This document shows, in pieces, positions 43,311 to 55,797 of a stretch of DNA of 64,000 nucleotides. The stretch covers positions 82,023,721-82,087,720 of the forward strand of contig NC_134643.1 of the NCBI RefSeq assembly GCF_030463565.1. Reading direction: 5' to 3'. Within the stretch, counting starts at the first letter, position 1; each line of letters begins with the position of its first letter. Both the position numbers and the translations under genes were made by a program. This DNA comes from Pelecanus crispus. Lineage: Eukaryota; Chordata; Aves; Pelecaniformes; Pelecanidae. Below the pieces are notes generated by a model. It was given only the letters and a program-made list of their open reading frames with translations, was not told where the DNA came from and made no database searches.

Positions 43311-46300
43311 GATTACCAAACGTTTTGGAGGGAGTATCAAACCTTATGTTTTTGAGTCTCTGCTGGTTTCTAGGTATCAAGCTGGGTTACCCAGCTTCTA
43401 CTGATTCTGGGGCTCTTAATATTGCAGAGGAGATGCAGGACTAGTCAGACCTCTAGTTAGTGATCCACTTGGGCAGTTCTGTGTTCAGAAGACTATGCCC
43501 AAGGCTTTTGGGGACTGGGAACATCACATCTGCAGGTTTGGCTTACAGTGGTTTCAAAGATTTTGGGGGTAGTCTGCTCATGGTAGGGGAAGATACTTGT
43601 ACCCTCAGCAGTAGTACCATTCCTATGTGAGCTCCCAAAGTGCTGTAGTGAGAAGTAATGTATGTTAGGGGCTGACTTTTAGACACGGCAAGGCAGTGTT
43701 AGGGAGGCTCAAACCAAACCAGTGAGGCAGAGTCTTTCTCAGCTAATAAAACTATTAAGTGTATCCCTGAGCTCGGGCTTTACACTTCCTCCAGGCCTAA
43801 GCCTCTGTCTTTTGCAAGAGACTGTATTGGGCTTTGTAGCTGTGCCTGCTCATTCAATTTTGAATCCTACCTCTTCACAAAGCTTTTCATTTTTAAACGT
43901 TTGCCTCACGTATGCAGTGTACACACCTCAGGCACTGAAGTGGTCCTTGGGGAGTGGCATGAGCACAGCAGGTTTCATCTCCTGATGTTCCAGCTGGCTC
44001 ACCAAATGCAGTTTGAGCTTGAAGCTGGTTGAAAGCAGTCTTGTTTTCCCTACTCCGTGGTGTTATCCCTACCTCTCATGCAGCCAGACGGGGAGCTGAG
44101 CCAACTGAAAAGTTAACCCTACCCTCTCTAACACTAGTTTTCTTTCCCTGAACTGTCTTTCCACTGAGCTGTAGGGCTGCCAATAACAATGTAAAGGAGA
44201 GGTGAGTACAATATGGCCAGTTGAATATAGGGGAATAAGACACTATGTTTGACTTAAATTGGGTTAACCTTTATGCTGAGATACTGTGTTTCTTCCTACA
44301 ATCCTAAAACCAGATGCAAAGCAGAAACAAGCGGGTTTTTTATCCCCTTTCAGTCTTTGAGCTTAGGCCTCCATGAACTGTCTTCATCTGCAAAGAGGTT
44401 ATTTATTTATTTTGCTGCCAGTTTTAAGATAAAAGAAAACTGGTAAAAGTGCTGCCTGAATTTTAAAGTCATCCTATGGGTTAATTCCAATGCTTTTGGA
44501 TAAAAATGAAAAGGAGAGAATTTTCATCCTCTTCCAATGTTTGCTGGAAAAACCTGTTGCAAACAAGGGCAGTGATATTGTCAAGGAACGCTCATTAATG
44601 TTCTCCTTCTCTAGCAGCAGCATAATTTCTTGATATTTAAGTGTTAGGGTCTTACACTATGCCTCTACCAGTTTAAAAAAAATTATTTAGGAAATGACAA
44701 TAGGATGGAAAGAAACTTCCAAGATTTTGGTATATACAGCACCATGGATGAATGAAACCTTGCTGCATATGGTCTGATGGCTGTAGTTGAGTTGGTATTT
44801 GTCTGTAGGGAAAGTCACAGGTTTCTTTAATTGTTTGGGTGACATGAGTGGAAGACAGTGTTACCAGCAATAAAGCATGGTTAATGCCAGGAAACTTAAG
44901 AGTTTGTTTATGTTGTGATTTTTGTGCTTCAGCCATAGTTGAGAAGTGGTTAGTTTCTCTAGAGCAAGGGTTTACTGCTGTGTGGTTTTCTGTGTTTTGA
45001 ACCTGTCTAGGTATCTGCCAGTGGTCAGGTGAAGGCTAACATCCGGGATGCAAACTGGTTGCTGTCTTCCAGGTTCTCTACTGAGATCAACCCACTCTGT
45101 AATGGCACTCTTGCGGTGAAACCCGGAGGATGGCCCCTGCTGCAAACCTAAGCTCTCAACCCGTATTCTACCCAGTTAAACCAGGACAGATTGGTTAAAG
45201 CATGCAGAGAGATGATGGGGCAGCTACTGCAAAATGTATGATGACTTTCTTTCTTCTTTTCAAATTGTACTGAGACATCACAGTGTTCTGGTCTCAAAAC
45301 AGGTGGAACCTGCAAAACATGCTTCTCCACCAGGCAAATACCATAAAACGAGTGTATTCTTAAAGACTGAAGGTGGAGAAGTTGGACCTAAATAGCTATG
45401 AAGTTTGGTATGCTCTAGGAGGGTAGAGGTTGGGATAAGTGAGGCGAAAAGAGTGGCTTTCTGCCCTAGAGCTTGGAATGCTCTTGGTAAAGAGGACCAG
45501 AGAGTGGCTTCAGGCCCTTCTCTTGGAGGAGGGGAGGGCAAAGCTGCTCGTGTTAAAAAGACAAGCTCTGCATAGTTGTTGAAACCACTGGGTGCAGGTG
45601 GCAGAAGTTGCACGAGGAAGGGGTTAGTAGCTAGCTCCTGTGTGTCCTCGGGGGAGCTTTCCTGTGTACTACAATTCTGGGTGGTAGTCATGCATGATTT
45701 TTAAGAACTTAATGTGGGCATCACAGGAATTGTAAGCTGAAACACCTGTGTTTACCTTGGTTATCTCTAAGGAAAGACTTGATGTGGACTGAAGTGTTCT
45801 GGTTGAATGACAGCTGTCTTTATCAGCCTCAAGCAGTGAAGAGTTGCATGCTAACCACAAAAATTGCCACTTAGGAATTTTGCTTTTCAGACAAAAAAAT
45901 CAAAAGGCAAATGAAGATGTATGGGAAGATCATGTGTTTCCAAGCTCTCTGCAGCCAGCAGGACTAGAAGAACAGGGGATAGTCCTATAACTTTGCTAAT
46001 GCTGTAAGAAAAAATTACTAGACGTAGTGAAACTTGCAGTGCAGTTATGGAAGTAACACGGAGTCTAAACATGTGGGGTGGGTGCGTGCGTACATTCACA
46101 CATACAACAATAATTACAATAGCCTAAAATTCATGTCCCGACCACAAAGATGTTGCTCCATTTTTCAGTAACTAAGAAAGGAATTTGGCCCAACGAGTGA
46201 ATTAGAAATGCTCTCAGTTGGCCCGAGTGATCCAGAAGCATTCCTTCATGTTATAAGAAACATGTGCATTTTATGTTCGCAGGCAGCGATTGCCATATAC

Positions 46301-46611
46301 CAGAATGCAAATGGAGTACTCCTTGCTGCTGTTTCTTCTCAAAGTTAGGCTAGACTTGACTAGTTTACATTAATCAAGTGGGATAAAAGAGTCATAGTGC
46401 AAGCATTGAGTTAGAGCTGGGAGCGAGTTAAAGTCCTGTTCTGGTAGCGATACTTTGTAGCTCTCTGTGAAAAGGCTATGGTATGAGCCTACTGCAAAGC
46501 GGTAACATGGAGTAGTTTTATAAGGTTCTTTAAGAATAGTAGGGATTACATAAGCACTGTTTACAAGACGTTGGTGCTCTTATTAAGCCTTATTTTTGTA
46601 TTTGCATGTTG

Positions 46612-47680
46612 CTCAGAATCGCTAAGGGTGACAGGCATCCCGGGAGGCAGCCTAGTCCAATTCCCCTGGTTAAAGCACGGTCAGCCAGAGCAGGTTGCTC
46701 AGGACCATGTCTGGTTGTGTTTTGAGTAGCTTCAAGGATGGAGACTCCACAGCCTCTCTGGGTAACCTGTTCCACTGTTTGATCACCTTCACAGTGAAAA
46801 ACCAAACCAAAACAAAAGAAGCTTATGTTTATGTGGAATTTTCAGTATTTTGATTTGTGTCCATTACTTCTTGTCCTTTCACTGCATACCCCTGAGAGAT
46901 GAGCCTGGCCCCATCTTCTTTACTCCCCTTCAATGAATGGTCCCGGCTCTCAGCCTTTCCTTGTGTGACAGATCTCTAGTCCCTTAATCATCTCTCTGGT
47001 CCTTCACTGGACTCGTGCTCGTATGTCCATGTCTTTCATACTGGGAAGCCCAGCACAGGACACAGTACTGCAGAGGTGACTCCCCCAGTGCTGAGCAGAA
47101 GGGAAGGATCACCTCTCTTGATCTGCTGGCAACTCTCCCCAATGCCACATGGGGTCTGTTGGCTGTCTTTGCTGCAGAGGCACGCTGCTGGCTCATGTTC
47201 AACTTGTCTACCAGGACCCAGCAAGTCCTTCTCTGCAAAGCTGCATTCCAGTCAGTCGGCCCCCAGCATGTGCTGGTGCTCGGGGTGATTCCTCCCTAGG
47301 TGCAGAACTCCGCATTTCTTCTTGTTGAACTTCATGAGATTCCCGTCGGCACATTTCTCCAGCCTGTTGAGGTTGCTCTGAATGGCAGCACAACCAGCTG
47401 GTGGTATCAGCTGTTCCTCCCAGTTTTGTATACTCTGAAAATTTGCTGAGGGTACACCCTGTCCCATCATCTAGGTCATTAATGAATGTGTTAAACAGTA
47501 TTGGCCCCAGAATTTTTTCTCTGCAGTAACACCACTAGTAACTGGCCTCCAGCTGGACTTCATGCCACTCGTCACAACCCTTTGAGCCCAGCAGCTCAGC
47601 CAGTTTTCAGTACACCTCACTTTCTGCTCATTCAGGCCATTTAGAGGTTGTATGAGGTTAAAAATCTGTATCAGTAAATA
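46612..47680 (-). mobile_element. CR1 LINE, about 1.07-kb truncated 3' portion
   Basis: On the minus strand this is a longer CR1 3' fragment. Plus-strand landmarks in reverse order are: TCCAATTCCCCTGGTTAAAG, GGATGGAGACTCCACAGCCT, CTGGGTAACCTGTTCCACTG, CTTGTCCTTTCACTGCATAC, TGAACTTCATGAGATTCCCG, ACACCACTAGTAACTGGCCT. The part beyond about 47300 reaches towards the end of the element's coding region, but no intact frame survives. Many substitutions, including an inserted AACCAAACCAAAAC patch at about 46799-46815, suggest it is older than the copy at 19847-20170. Confidence 0.9.
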
Positions 47681-48957
47681 AGGACCCATCAAACTATTGC
47701 TAGTTCAAAAATCCAGATAAATATTGCTGGAAACAGATTAAAAATAAATAGTAATGGAAAAGCAGATAAAGGAGGCTGAAAAAGAACAAGGATAGGAAAG
47801 GAGATGGCTAAGTACAGTTTTGGGTGGAAGGGGAGTTCTGCTAGTTAGCTGTGGCTTAGATTTTCCTTTGTCTATAAGAGACTTCGGAAGTGTGGACTGA
47901 TATTTTTTTCCTGGAGAAAAGTAAGTCAAAATGATAGGAAGGAAAAGTTCACAATCTTGTTTGGAGATCTCAAAAAGCTGCTCAAAAAACCTGAGCCTTG
48001 CCATGGCTCAGTTTCTCAAGGACAACTGGCTGAAATCAATGTACTGGATTCAAACCCTTCTTGTCCCCATAGGAGAACAACTTGCCTTTGATTATTGTTG
48101 AATTACACAAACTTTTCTCTCTTGAGTATGGGAAATGATCCAGTACTTAATTATTAGGCATTGTGAACCTCAAGGTTATGCATGTTATGCACACGTTTAT
48201 CTCGGCTTGTTCTGTTTAAATTGATACTAATTGGTTTTGCTGAAAGCAAAGCTTCTGATAAGATGTCTTGTTATCGGTGTTCCTGCTAAGCTAATTAAAC
48301 CCCTGAGACAGCACTGTTATATGGGTTTGGTTTTTTTTTTTTTCTTCCTGTCATGAAAAAAAAGTGTTTGTTTTGTTCATAGGCGTATGAATTCCTGTAT
48401 TGCAACTATCACCTCTCTTGTTACACAGGAGTTTATCTTACTGGGAGGGCAGCTCTGGCAAATTCTGCAGTCAATCTATCTGTTGAAACAAAACAGCCAG
48501 AGACTGCCAGAGAGGTGTTGGTAGGCCAAATGCTGCTATAATTAGATGGTTAATTATAGTCAAGGTCATTTGGGAATTTGTGTCCCTGTCAGTATTTCTG
48601 TGACCAAACATCCCATTTCCATATACTGGAAATACACAAATACTTCAAATATCATAAATTACGATACCCTAGAAAAGAACTCAACCCTAAAATGAGCACA
48701 GGTGTGACTATCACCCAGGTTTCCTATGGAGCTGTGTCCCTATGTGTCAGCCAACAATTGTTTCACCTTCAGAACAGTAAAGCAACCACCAATCCGGTAG
48801 CATCAAGTGATGTGCTTGTATCCCTTCAGAAAAATTCTCCCCTTTTCCACCCAAGCACTGACCACTGAGTTAAGATATGTTTCAGTGCAAATGCTTGTAA
48901 TGAATTTGGTACTAAATATGTGCTTTGTGTATTCTGGAAAATCCCTCTATGGGTTGG

Positions 48958-48981
48958 TTTTTTTTTTTTTTTTTTTTTTTT
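48958..48981. repeat. Poly-T tract (24 T)
   Basis: An uninterrupted T run in the intron. No polyadenylation hexamer is placed to suggest a retrocopy tail. Confidence 0.9.
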
Positions 48982-51034
48982 AATTGTATTTGAAGGCTGG
49001 CCTGTGTCGTTTCTGTTTGTGTAGCTTTTTTATGCATGCCTCCCTGGAGTTATATTACATGTTCAGTTAGAGATTTGTAGCGTTGTTTCTATGTAAATTG
49101 TTGGTGCATCTGGCTGGCTGTTCAGTCATGAAAAGTGACAGGATAACCAAGGGCAATCTGTTGCAGTAGTGATGTAGCATCTTATTAGGCCTTCAAGGCA
49201 AGAGGAGAATTTCCATTCATTTAGATGGCTGTCTTATTGGGACCCCCTCTCTCTTTTCAATAAGTAGAACATGGATTAATCTACTGGACTCTTCTTTACA
49301 AAATATGTATTTGCAGGCTAGCTGACAATTTCTTTACTACTACTGCTTTACAGTTTCAAAAGAACTGTTATATAAAGAGGAAATAAGACCTTGATCTTCC
49401 CAAACATCTTTCTAAAAGATAAGCAACCTTCTCATTGGAAACTGATTTAAAATATGTCCCATTTGTTGTTTGAAGTGTATTTGAGAGCCTGCATGCTCCT
49501 TCCTCATGGTTTGTTTGAGAACATATTTCTTGCCTGACCTCGACTATGGTTGTTACTTGTACTCTGTGCCTACTTGTGTAGGGCACTGACATGGTCATGA
49601 ACTTCAACGTGAGCAGTCAAGGCTGTTAGAAAATGAGGCTATGAGTTGAACTGTCTTGTCTGTTAACATTTTCTGTCTGAACTAGAAAACAGTAATAGTA
49701 AAGGAAGCATAAAAACCAGTGAGAAACTACACAAGGAAGGAGTTTGCTGTTGTGCAAGAGGATGTTGCAGGTCCCCCCTGTGGCAGCAGGTATTGCTAGC
49801 ATTTGTGAATTCACAGGAGCGGCTGGATCCAAGTGATACTAGCTGCAGCACTGAGAATTGGAGAGGTTGAAAAAACAAAGGACAGATTGACTGACCTGTC
49901 TGAACACTGGATTCCTGTGCTTTGTTTTAAGCCAGGTCATGGCCTTCCCTTTCTTTATTCTAGCAGACTCCTCTAAGTGATAGTGGCAGGGAGTAATTTT
50001 CTATGTCGATTTTCCTCACTACTTCTAATGTTCTAGTACAGTTGGTATGTGTTAATAGTAACATTCAAAAGTAATTTTTTTTATTCACTTGCTTTCTGAA
50101 GGTAATTGACTTTCATTCTGTCACATATAAGCTAAAAGGACATTGTTTTTATAAGCTGTTCAGAAGAGCTGCAACCTTTTCATGAACACCAGAGGAGGTT
50201 TTAGGACTAGTTTCTTAGGAAAGTAGGACTCTGTAAGTTGATGCTACCAGAACATCTCCTTGCAATTACAGCAGACTTCTTTCCTTCTGGAAAACTATAC
50301 GAATGGATTTTTCTTCTTCCCCAATGACCCAAGGAAGGATTCAATTGTAGATGCAATGTATCTGTTGTCCTGTAAGCTGAAGTTTCTGTAGAGTGCTTCC
50401 TCTTCGGCGGAGTTGTAGATAGGAGCCATCCCAGGCTAAAAGGTGCCTGTTTTCATTCTTTGTTCACTGCTAGAGATTTCAGGGCTCTTGACTTTTACTC
50501 AACCCTTTTGCTTTTGTCAAAATCTTCTCTCCTCCTTGCTTTAATACATTGTCCATGGATCCCATGTTGCTGGGACAAACAGTAATGAATTTCATTCAGT
50601 AGTAGTTACATGAAGGCACACGTTGATGTACTTCAGATAAATGTCAGCTTGGGTAAAATGCTAGGGGAGTGTGTAAGGAAAAGGATCATCTGCTTCCTTT
50701 TGCTCTAGAAAGCTGGTGGCTTGTGAGGAGAGGATGGAAAAAGGAGGGAAGGGAGAAGAGGAAAAAAATCTGAGATGCTTTATCAGGTGGGGGTGAGCCC
50801 AGAAGCATGAGACAGCATAGATGCCAGATTTGAGCAAATACTGCTGAGTCTTGGTGGAGAGTGCTGCTGTGTAAGGAGAGGAAGGTACCTCAACCCATTA
50901 ATCAGCTATGCCCCTTCACTAACTTTGAGTATGCTAAGCAAGGATATAAGCAAATCTGTACAGAAAAGAGAAAACAAAGGTCAAAAATCCATAGGTCTGG
51001 ACTCCTGAATTGCTTTTTGCACACGCTTTGTTCC

Positions 51035-51407
51035 TTTTTTTTTTTTTTTTTTTTTCTTCTCCACAGTATCAGCTTTTTATTGTTCATAGAGACACAAACA
51101 GACTCTTGTTCCAGAGCGAAGGGGGGCGGTGGGAAGGCCCGGGTAAGCAGGGAGGAATGTCCTGTTCACTGCCTCACTCTGGCTCCAGGTCGAAGACATA
51201 GGAGGGGATTTCAATGTATAAGGAGCAGTGAAGTGTCAGAAAACAAGAGACAATGAAAACAAAGTGCAGCCAGTAACCTTGGGGCTCTGACACTGAGCAA
51301 ATGTTTATCAGAGGAAGATTCTGCTGGACATCACTGGATAAGAATGAGTTGATGTCACTCTTGGCAAGGGCAGGAGCTCGGTTTTTTCCACACAAACAGC
51401 ACAACAC
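51035..51407 (-). pseudogene. Candidate processed retrocopy (A-tail, AATAAA, short open frame), parent unknown
   Basis: Read on the minus strand, this segment ends like an mRNA: AATAAA at 51081-51076, then 20 bases, then a genomic run of 21 A (51055-51035). Upstream lies a 77-codon open frame (51407-51174) containing SDINSFLSSDVQQNLPLI, a hydrophobic stretch LHFVFIVSCFLTL, and the end IEIPSYVFDLEPE. I do not recognise the parent gene. A clear target-site duplication was not found and the 5' limit is not defined; a purine-rich tract begins at 51411. Alternatives are an antisense terminal exon or chance, since poly-T tracts are frequent in this intron. Confidence 0.35.
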
Positions 51408-51410
51408 AGC

Positions 51411-51474
51411 AAGGGGAAAGGAGAGGGAAGGGTGGGAAGGAGGGGAGGGGAAAGAGGAAGAGGAGGGGAGAGCT
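51411..51474. repeat. Homopurine tract
   Basis: About 62 purines on the plus strand broken by a single T at 51433, with repeated AGGGGAAAGGAG / GGAGGGGAGGGG motifs. Confidence 0.9.
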
Positions 51475-54400
51475 GTTCGCTATAAATTGGGCTAATGAAA
51501 ATATATAAAAGCATGGCTTGTTTTGTTGGAAGGAGTCTCAGTGCTGGGACATAAATAGACAAAGGTTAAGGATGCTTCAGGGCTCCTCCTACACTGCGGC
51601 TCTGAAGAGCTGTACACAGATTCCTGATGGCCATTGCGTAATTTGCTTTGACTTGCTCCCAGTCCAGAGCGTACTATGGGCTCATTCCTGTGGCCCTTAT
51701 TCAACAAAACCTCATTTGGCTTTAATGGAAATTTTTGCTTAAATAAAGAAGTTCAGCTTTTGTGACCTCTGGTAGCTTCAGTGCCTGGTCAATGAATAGG
51801 AGGACCTCTCCTCACCGTCAACCCCTGCATACCCTTCTTTTAAAACTTCATCATATTTTATACTTCAAGTAATGCAAAATTTTCTCTGCAGAAAGGGAGA
51901 GACTTACACCAGGCAGGTAGGCAGGCAGCAGAGCAGTAAAAGCTGCCTTCTAACAGGTACCACGCTGAAGTTAAGTAGTAACTACTGGCATTTGGTGAAT
52001 TGATGGTGAGCAGTGTTGGAGAGCACCTCAGAAAAGGTGTAGATATAACGAATGAATGTTGTGGTAGAGTGGTTTTAGAAAAAAAAACCTGTTTCTAAAA
52101 GGAAAACAAAGAGTCTTCTAAAACTGCAAAAGCATGGGAAATCATTAATGGCATATATCTATGAGCTCTCTATACTGGAACACCTACTGCTGGTCATCCC
52201 TTGTATGAATGCTCTTGTAGAGCATAGAAATGACATGGCTTTTTATTTTTTTTTTTTAAAACATATGACTTTGTCTAATAACTTTTTTCTTTCCTTAACA
52301 AAAATAGGAGTTGTGTGGTGTTTGCTGTGTTTGCATCCCTGTATTCTAGTTCAGAGCAGATCGTTTCTAAAGTAGCAGAAGTTAAACTAGGAGAGAACTC
52401 TCCTAGCCTGGAGTAAGTGCCAGTACTGAGCCTTCTAGCAGTATAGATGTGAGGTACTTTCTGTGTCCTGTAGCCCTCCCTCCCCTCATCTCCACCATGT
52501 ATACAAGTTGGTATGAGCAGCCTACAGCTACCCAAACATCTGTAAGGTATTTGTGTAGTTAGCAAACAACCTTTCAGGATATTGAGCACTTGTGGAAAAC
52601 TGGGCCACTGCTTTTCAGAATGTAAAAGGATTTTAAAACTGGATTGTTGGGGGCACAAACTTTGCAAATCAGTTTAACAATGTAACATATTCAACTGGCT
52701 CTCATCACCAGGCTTTTAGAGCCACTGTGGTAGTGTAAGGAGACAAAGCTTTACATTTGACCCTCTCATTACATGATTCCCTCAGGTATATGTGACTCTT
52801 CGGAAGCTTTTCAATTTGATGACTTCCTGCTAGACCATGCTATCTCATGCAAATAATTCAGCTAGCATCGTGTTGATTGAATAGGTTTGAGTGCTCTCCT
52901 CTGCTGAATGACCTTACTAGACATGTGCATGCTTCTGACCTCTTTTGCAATGACTCAGCCCAGCGTATGAGCAAAGAACAGCACACCAGACTTCAAGGCA
53001 GACTGGACGAGGAAAAGCTGTTGCATTTGTGCTGGAGCTATTTAGAAGTGCTGGCAATGTAGCTGGGAAAGAGGAACGGTCAGGTTTGTTGTGTGCTCTA
53101 CTCCTTCGGTGAAAGCTACCAGAATCAAACAAATCATTTAACTGCTGCTGCAAGTGCTGTCCTCCTCTCCCTAAATAAAGTCAGAAGAAGAAAAAAAAAT
53201 TGTGTATTTATTAATTGGAGGGTTGAATGAAAACATTTAGGATACTAATGCATTTCTAAGAGAGTCTTAAGAACTCAAGGCTCCAGACTTCCAAGAGTTA
53301 ACATGTTCTAGATTGTTTTGTACCTTAATTTCAAGGCAGTTGAGGAGTTAGATACTGTTGTATGTTACTGTCACTCATTTGTTTTCTGTAGAGTTGGTTT
53401 TCCTATTCTCTTTCTCCCCCAACCCAAGAACAGATGTGTACGTGTCTGTGCTACCACGGTTTGTTTTCGTATTGCTTGTAGACTTTTTTTTTATTAGAGT
53501 GGAGATGTGGAGTCAACATGTTGCTATGTATTTCTATTAGTGAAAACAAGAAATGCTCCATGATTTCAAAAACTGGTAAGGCTTTTCCGTCATCACCCCT
53601 GTGGTTACAGATTCCTAGATGAGCAAAATTCTTCCCCTACAACTTCTGTAAAAATTGACTGATCCCCTTCTGCACCCCTGTTCTGAAACCTACCTCTGAG
53701 CCTATTTCTGTACAATTTGGACAAGCAGTGCTGAAATCATTGCAGAAGTGGATATACTTTTATGTAGGACCCTATACCAAAATGGCATCTGGAACAGCTG
53801 CAGGTCGTACAGCCATCCTGACATTACCAGTGAGGCTAATGTGAACAAAGTTTAAGCGTGCAAGGTCTATTACCTTAATGAGAAACCTAAGAAAGTTATA
53901 GATTGCATTTTTTAAATTAACCTAATGTCAAAAACCACCTTCCAGTTGGTGAATCAGTGGTAGATGTAATAGTTAGAGGTCACTTAGACCTGGATTTATT
54001 GTTCGTAGGACTTCGCTGTTTTGCTGGGTTCAGTATTATACTGGCCTGATGGAGGGTTTTCTGAAGGTTAAACGGAAGCTACCGAGTCTGCAGACTGTGC
54101 ACAAGAACAAGCTGCTGCAGGGATGGAGTCAGCGTAGGCTGGCCGTTCTGCAGCAGCTACGTCTTGTAGACTGGCAGTGGTGAAGCGAGGCATCCTGTCT
54201 CTCTGGTCTTGACAAGTCAGCCACCCTACTTTGCATTTCCCAAAGGGAGATAGCCTGCGTTCGTGGCTTGGGCTGGTCAGGAGGAGGAGCAGGTCTGCTG
54301 AGGGGGGAAGACTTGTTCTGGATCAGCCAGCTTGAACCAGTGCGTCCCACAGCCGTGTGAGTGCTAGGCCTGGGAAAGGTGGTGCTGGGGTCAGAGCGGG

Positions 54401-54829
54401 ACACAGCCCTTTGGGAAGGGAGTGGGTGGGAGAGCAAGGGCCCCTTCTGGGGCCGGTTGGGCACCCCATACCATGCAAATGCCCGTGCAGGAGCTGAGCC
54501 TGCGTCTGTTTAAATTACAGTGGAAGAGCAGCCGAGCGCTGGTTGGTAGCGTAACGTCAAGTGACCACTTGTAAGCATCGGCTTGCGATCCTTTCTTCAG
54601 TCTTTAACGATCTGAAAAGCAAAAAGTCTTAGGTGCTGTCTCAGAGGAATGTTGAGGGTCTACAACTATTGTAAGAGCTTTAAAGATGCCCAATGTAGTG
54701 AAAAATAACTCTTTCTCAACTCCATTGTTTAAAAATAGCAGCAAATGCAGATAATGTCACACCAAATGCTTAATTTTCAATTGTTTTCGTGTATAATCTT
54801 GAAAACTTGATTTGGAAACGTTCTGCCTT

Positions 54830-54846
54830 TTTTTTTTTTTTTTTTT
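54830..54846. repeat. Poly-T tract
   Basis: About 17 T or more in a row in the intron, followed by CATCTCCC. Confidence 0.8.
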
Positions 54847-55465
54847 CATCTCCCTATTTTTATAACAAAGAAGAGTATTTGCCTAGCAACAAGGCTGTCT
54901 GGCTTTAAAGCTCATCCCTTCCTGGTATTTTATTTCTTATCTGAATTCAGAACCTTCTGCACAGAATATAAAAATTAATTGTTGTCAGTGTTGCAAACCA
55001 AGTTGTTGTTTCAGATGAGGAGTGAAGAGAAATTGAGCTTTATGGGCATATGTATATATATTAATATAGAATAGTGGGGTTTTCTCCAGGTGCTTTCTGC
55101 CCAGCAGTGTGTTGCAGAGGGGGAGGGGTGTCCGGCTGGTTCTCTCTTGCTCAGGGGCTCCTCCTGGATGCTGCAGGAGCCAGAGACCCTGGGTGCTGCT
55201 GGCAGTGCTGTCCCTCCGCTGTGGCAGGAGGCCTGAGCTAGGGGAGCAAGCCTTGCTTCTCAACACATAGACCACAGTGGCCGAGCATTGCAGCTCTGCG
55301 CTCTGATTCATGCCCCTTGGTAATTGTTAGAAAGGTTACAGAGCCGGAGCCTTGCCAAGAGTTGTAACTGGCTTTGTGCACAAGCAGTACCCGATGGAGA
55401 TGTGTTAATTGAAATGCTCTTAAGTTTCTCTTATAGTAAGCTAAGTCAGAAAGTCTGGTTTGTCT

Positions 55466-55487
55466 TTTTTTTTTTTTTTTTTTTTTT
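55466..55487. repeat. Poly-T tract
   Basis: About 22 T followed by CCCCAAAACC, in the intron. Confidence 0.8.
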
Positions 55488-55780
55488 CCCCAAAACCATA
55501 CCAGATAAAATAGTCAACAGTTGAGTAACTATTCAGTGTTTTTAGGTTTTTTTGGCTATTGTGCATATTTTCTAGTGTTACAAGCAAAAGGAGCAGACGG
55601 ATGTTCTCATGTACCCATAACTACTCTAACTGGTGGTATTCTGATGCTGTATGCATCCATAACATGATGTATTTTTCTTTCTCTCTTACTGTACTCCAGG
55701 GATGCCAAGAGTGAGCCCTGTGCCTGAGAGGGCTCTTAAAATTTTGCATGCCAGACTCTGCCCCAGACTGAGGAATAATG

Positions 55781-55797
55781 TCTGTCTGTCTGTCTGC
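55781..55797. repeat. (TCTG)4 microsatellite
   Basis: TGTCTGTCTGTCTGTCTGCC, a short tetranucleotide run. Confidence 0.7.

Noticed and set aside
45278-45691. 137-codon minus-strand open frame in the intron
   Set aside because: No family similarity, no splice-site framing and a Pro/Ser/Thr-rich composition consistent with chance.
53174-53199. AATAAA followed by a short A-run on the plus strand, as a second retrocopy or alternative terminal exon
   Set aside because: The A-run is only nine bases and starts about 11 bases after the hexamer; no coding similarity or splice acceptor was recognised upstream.
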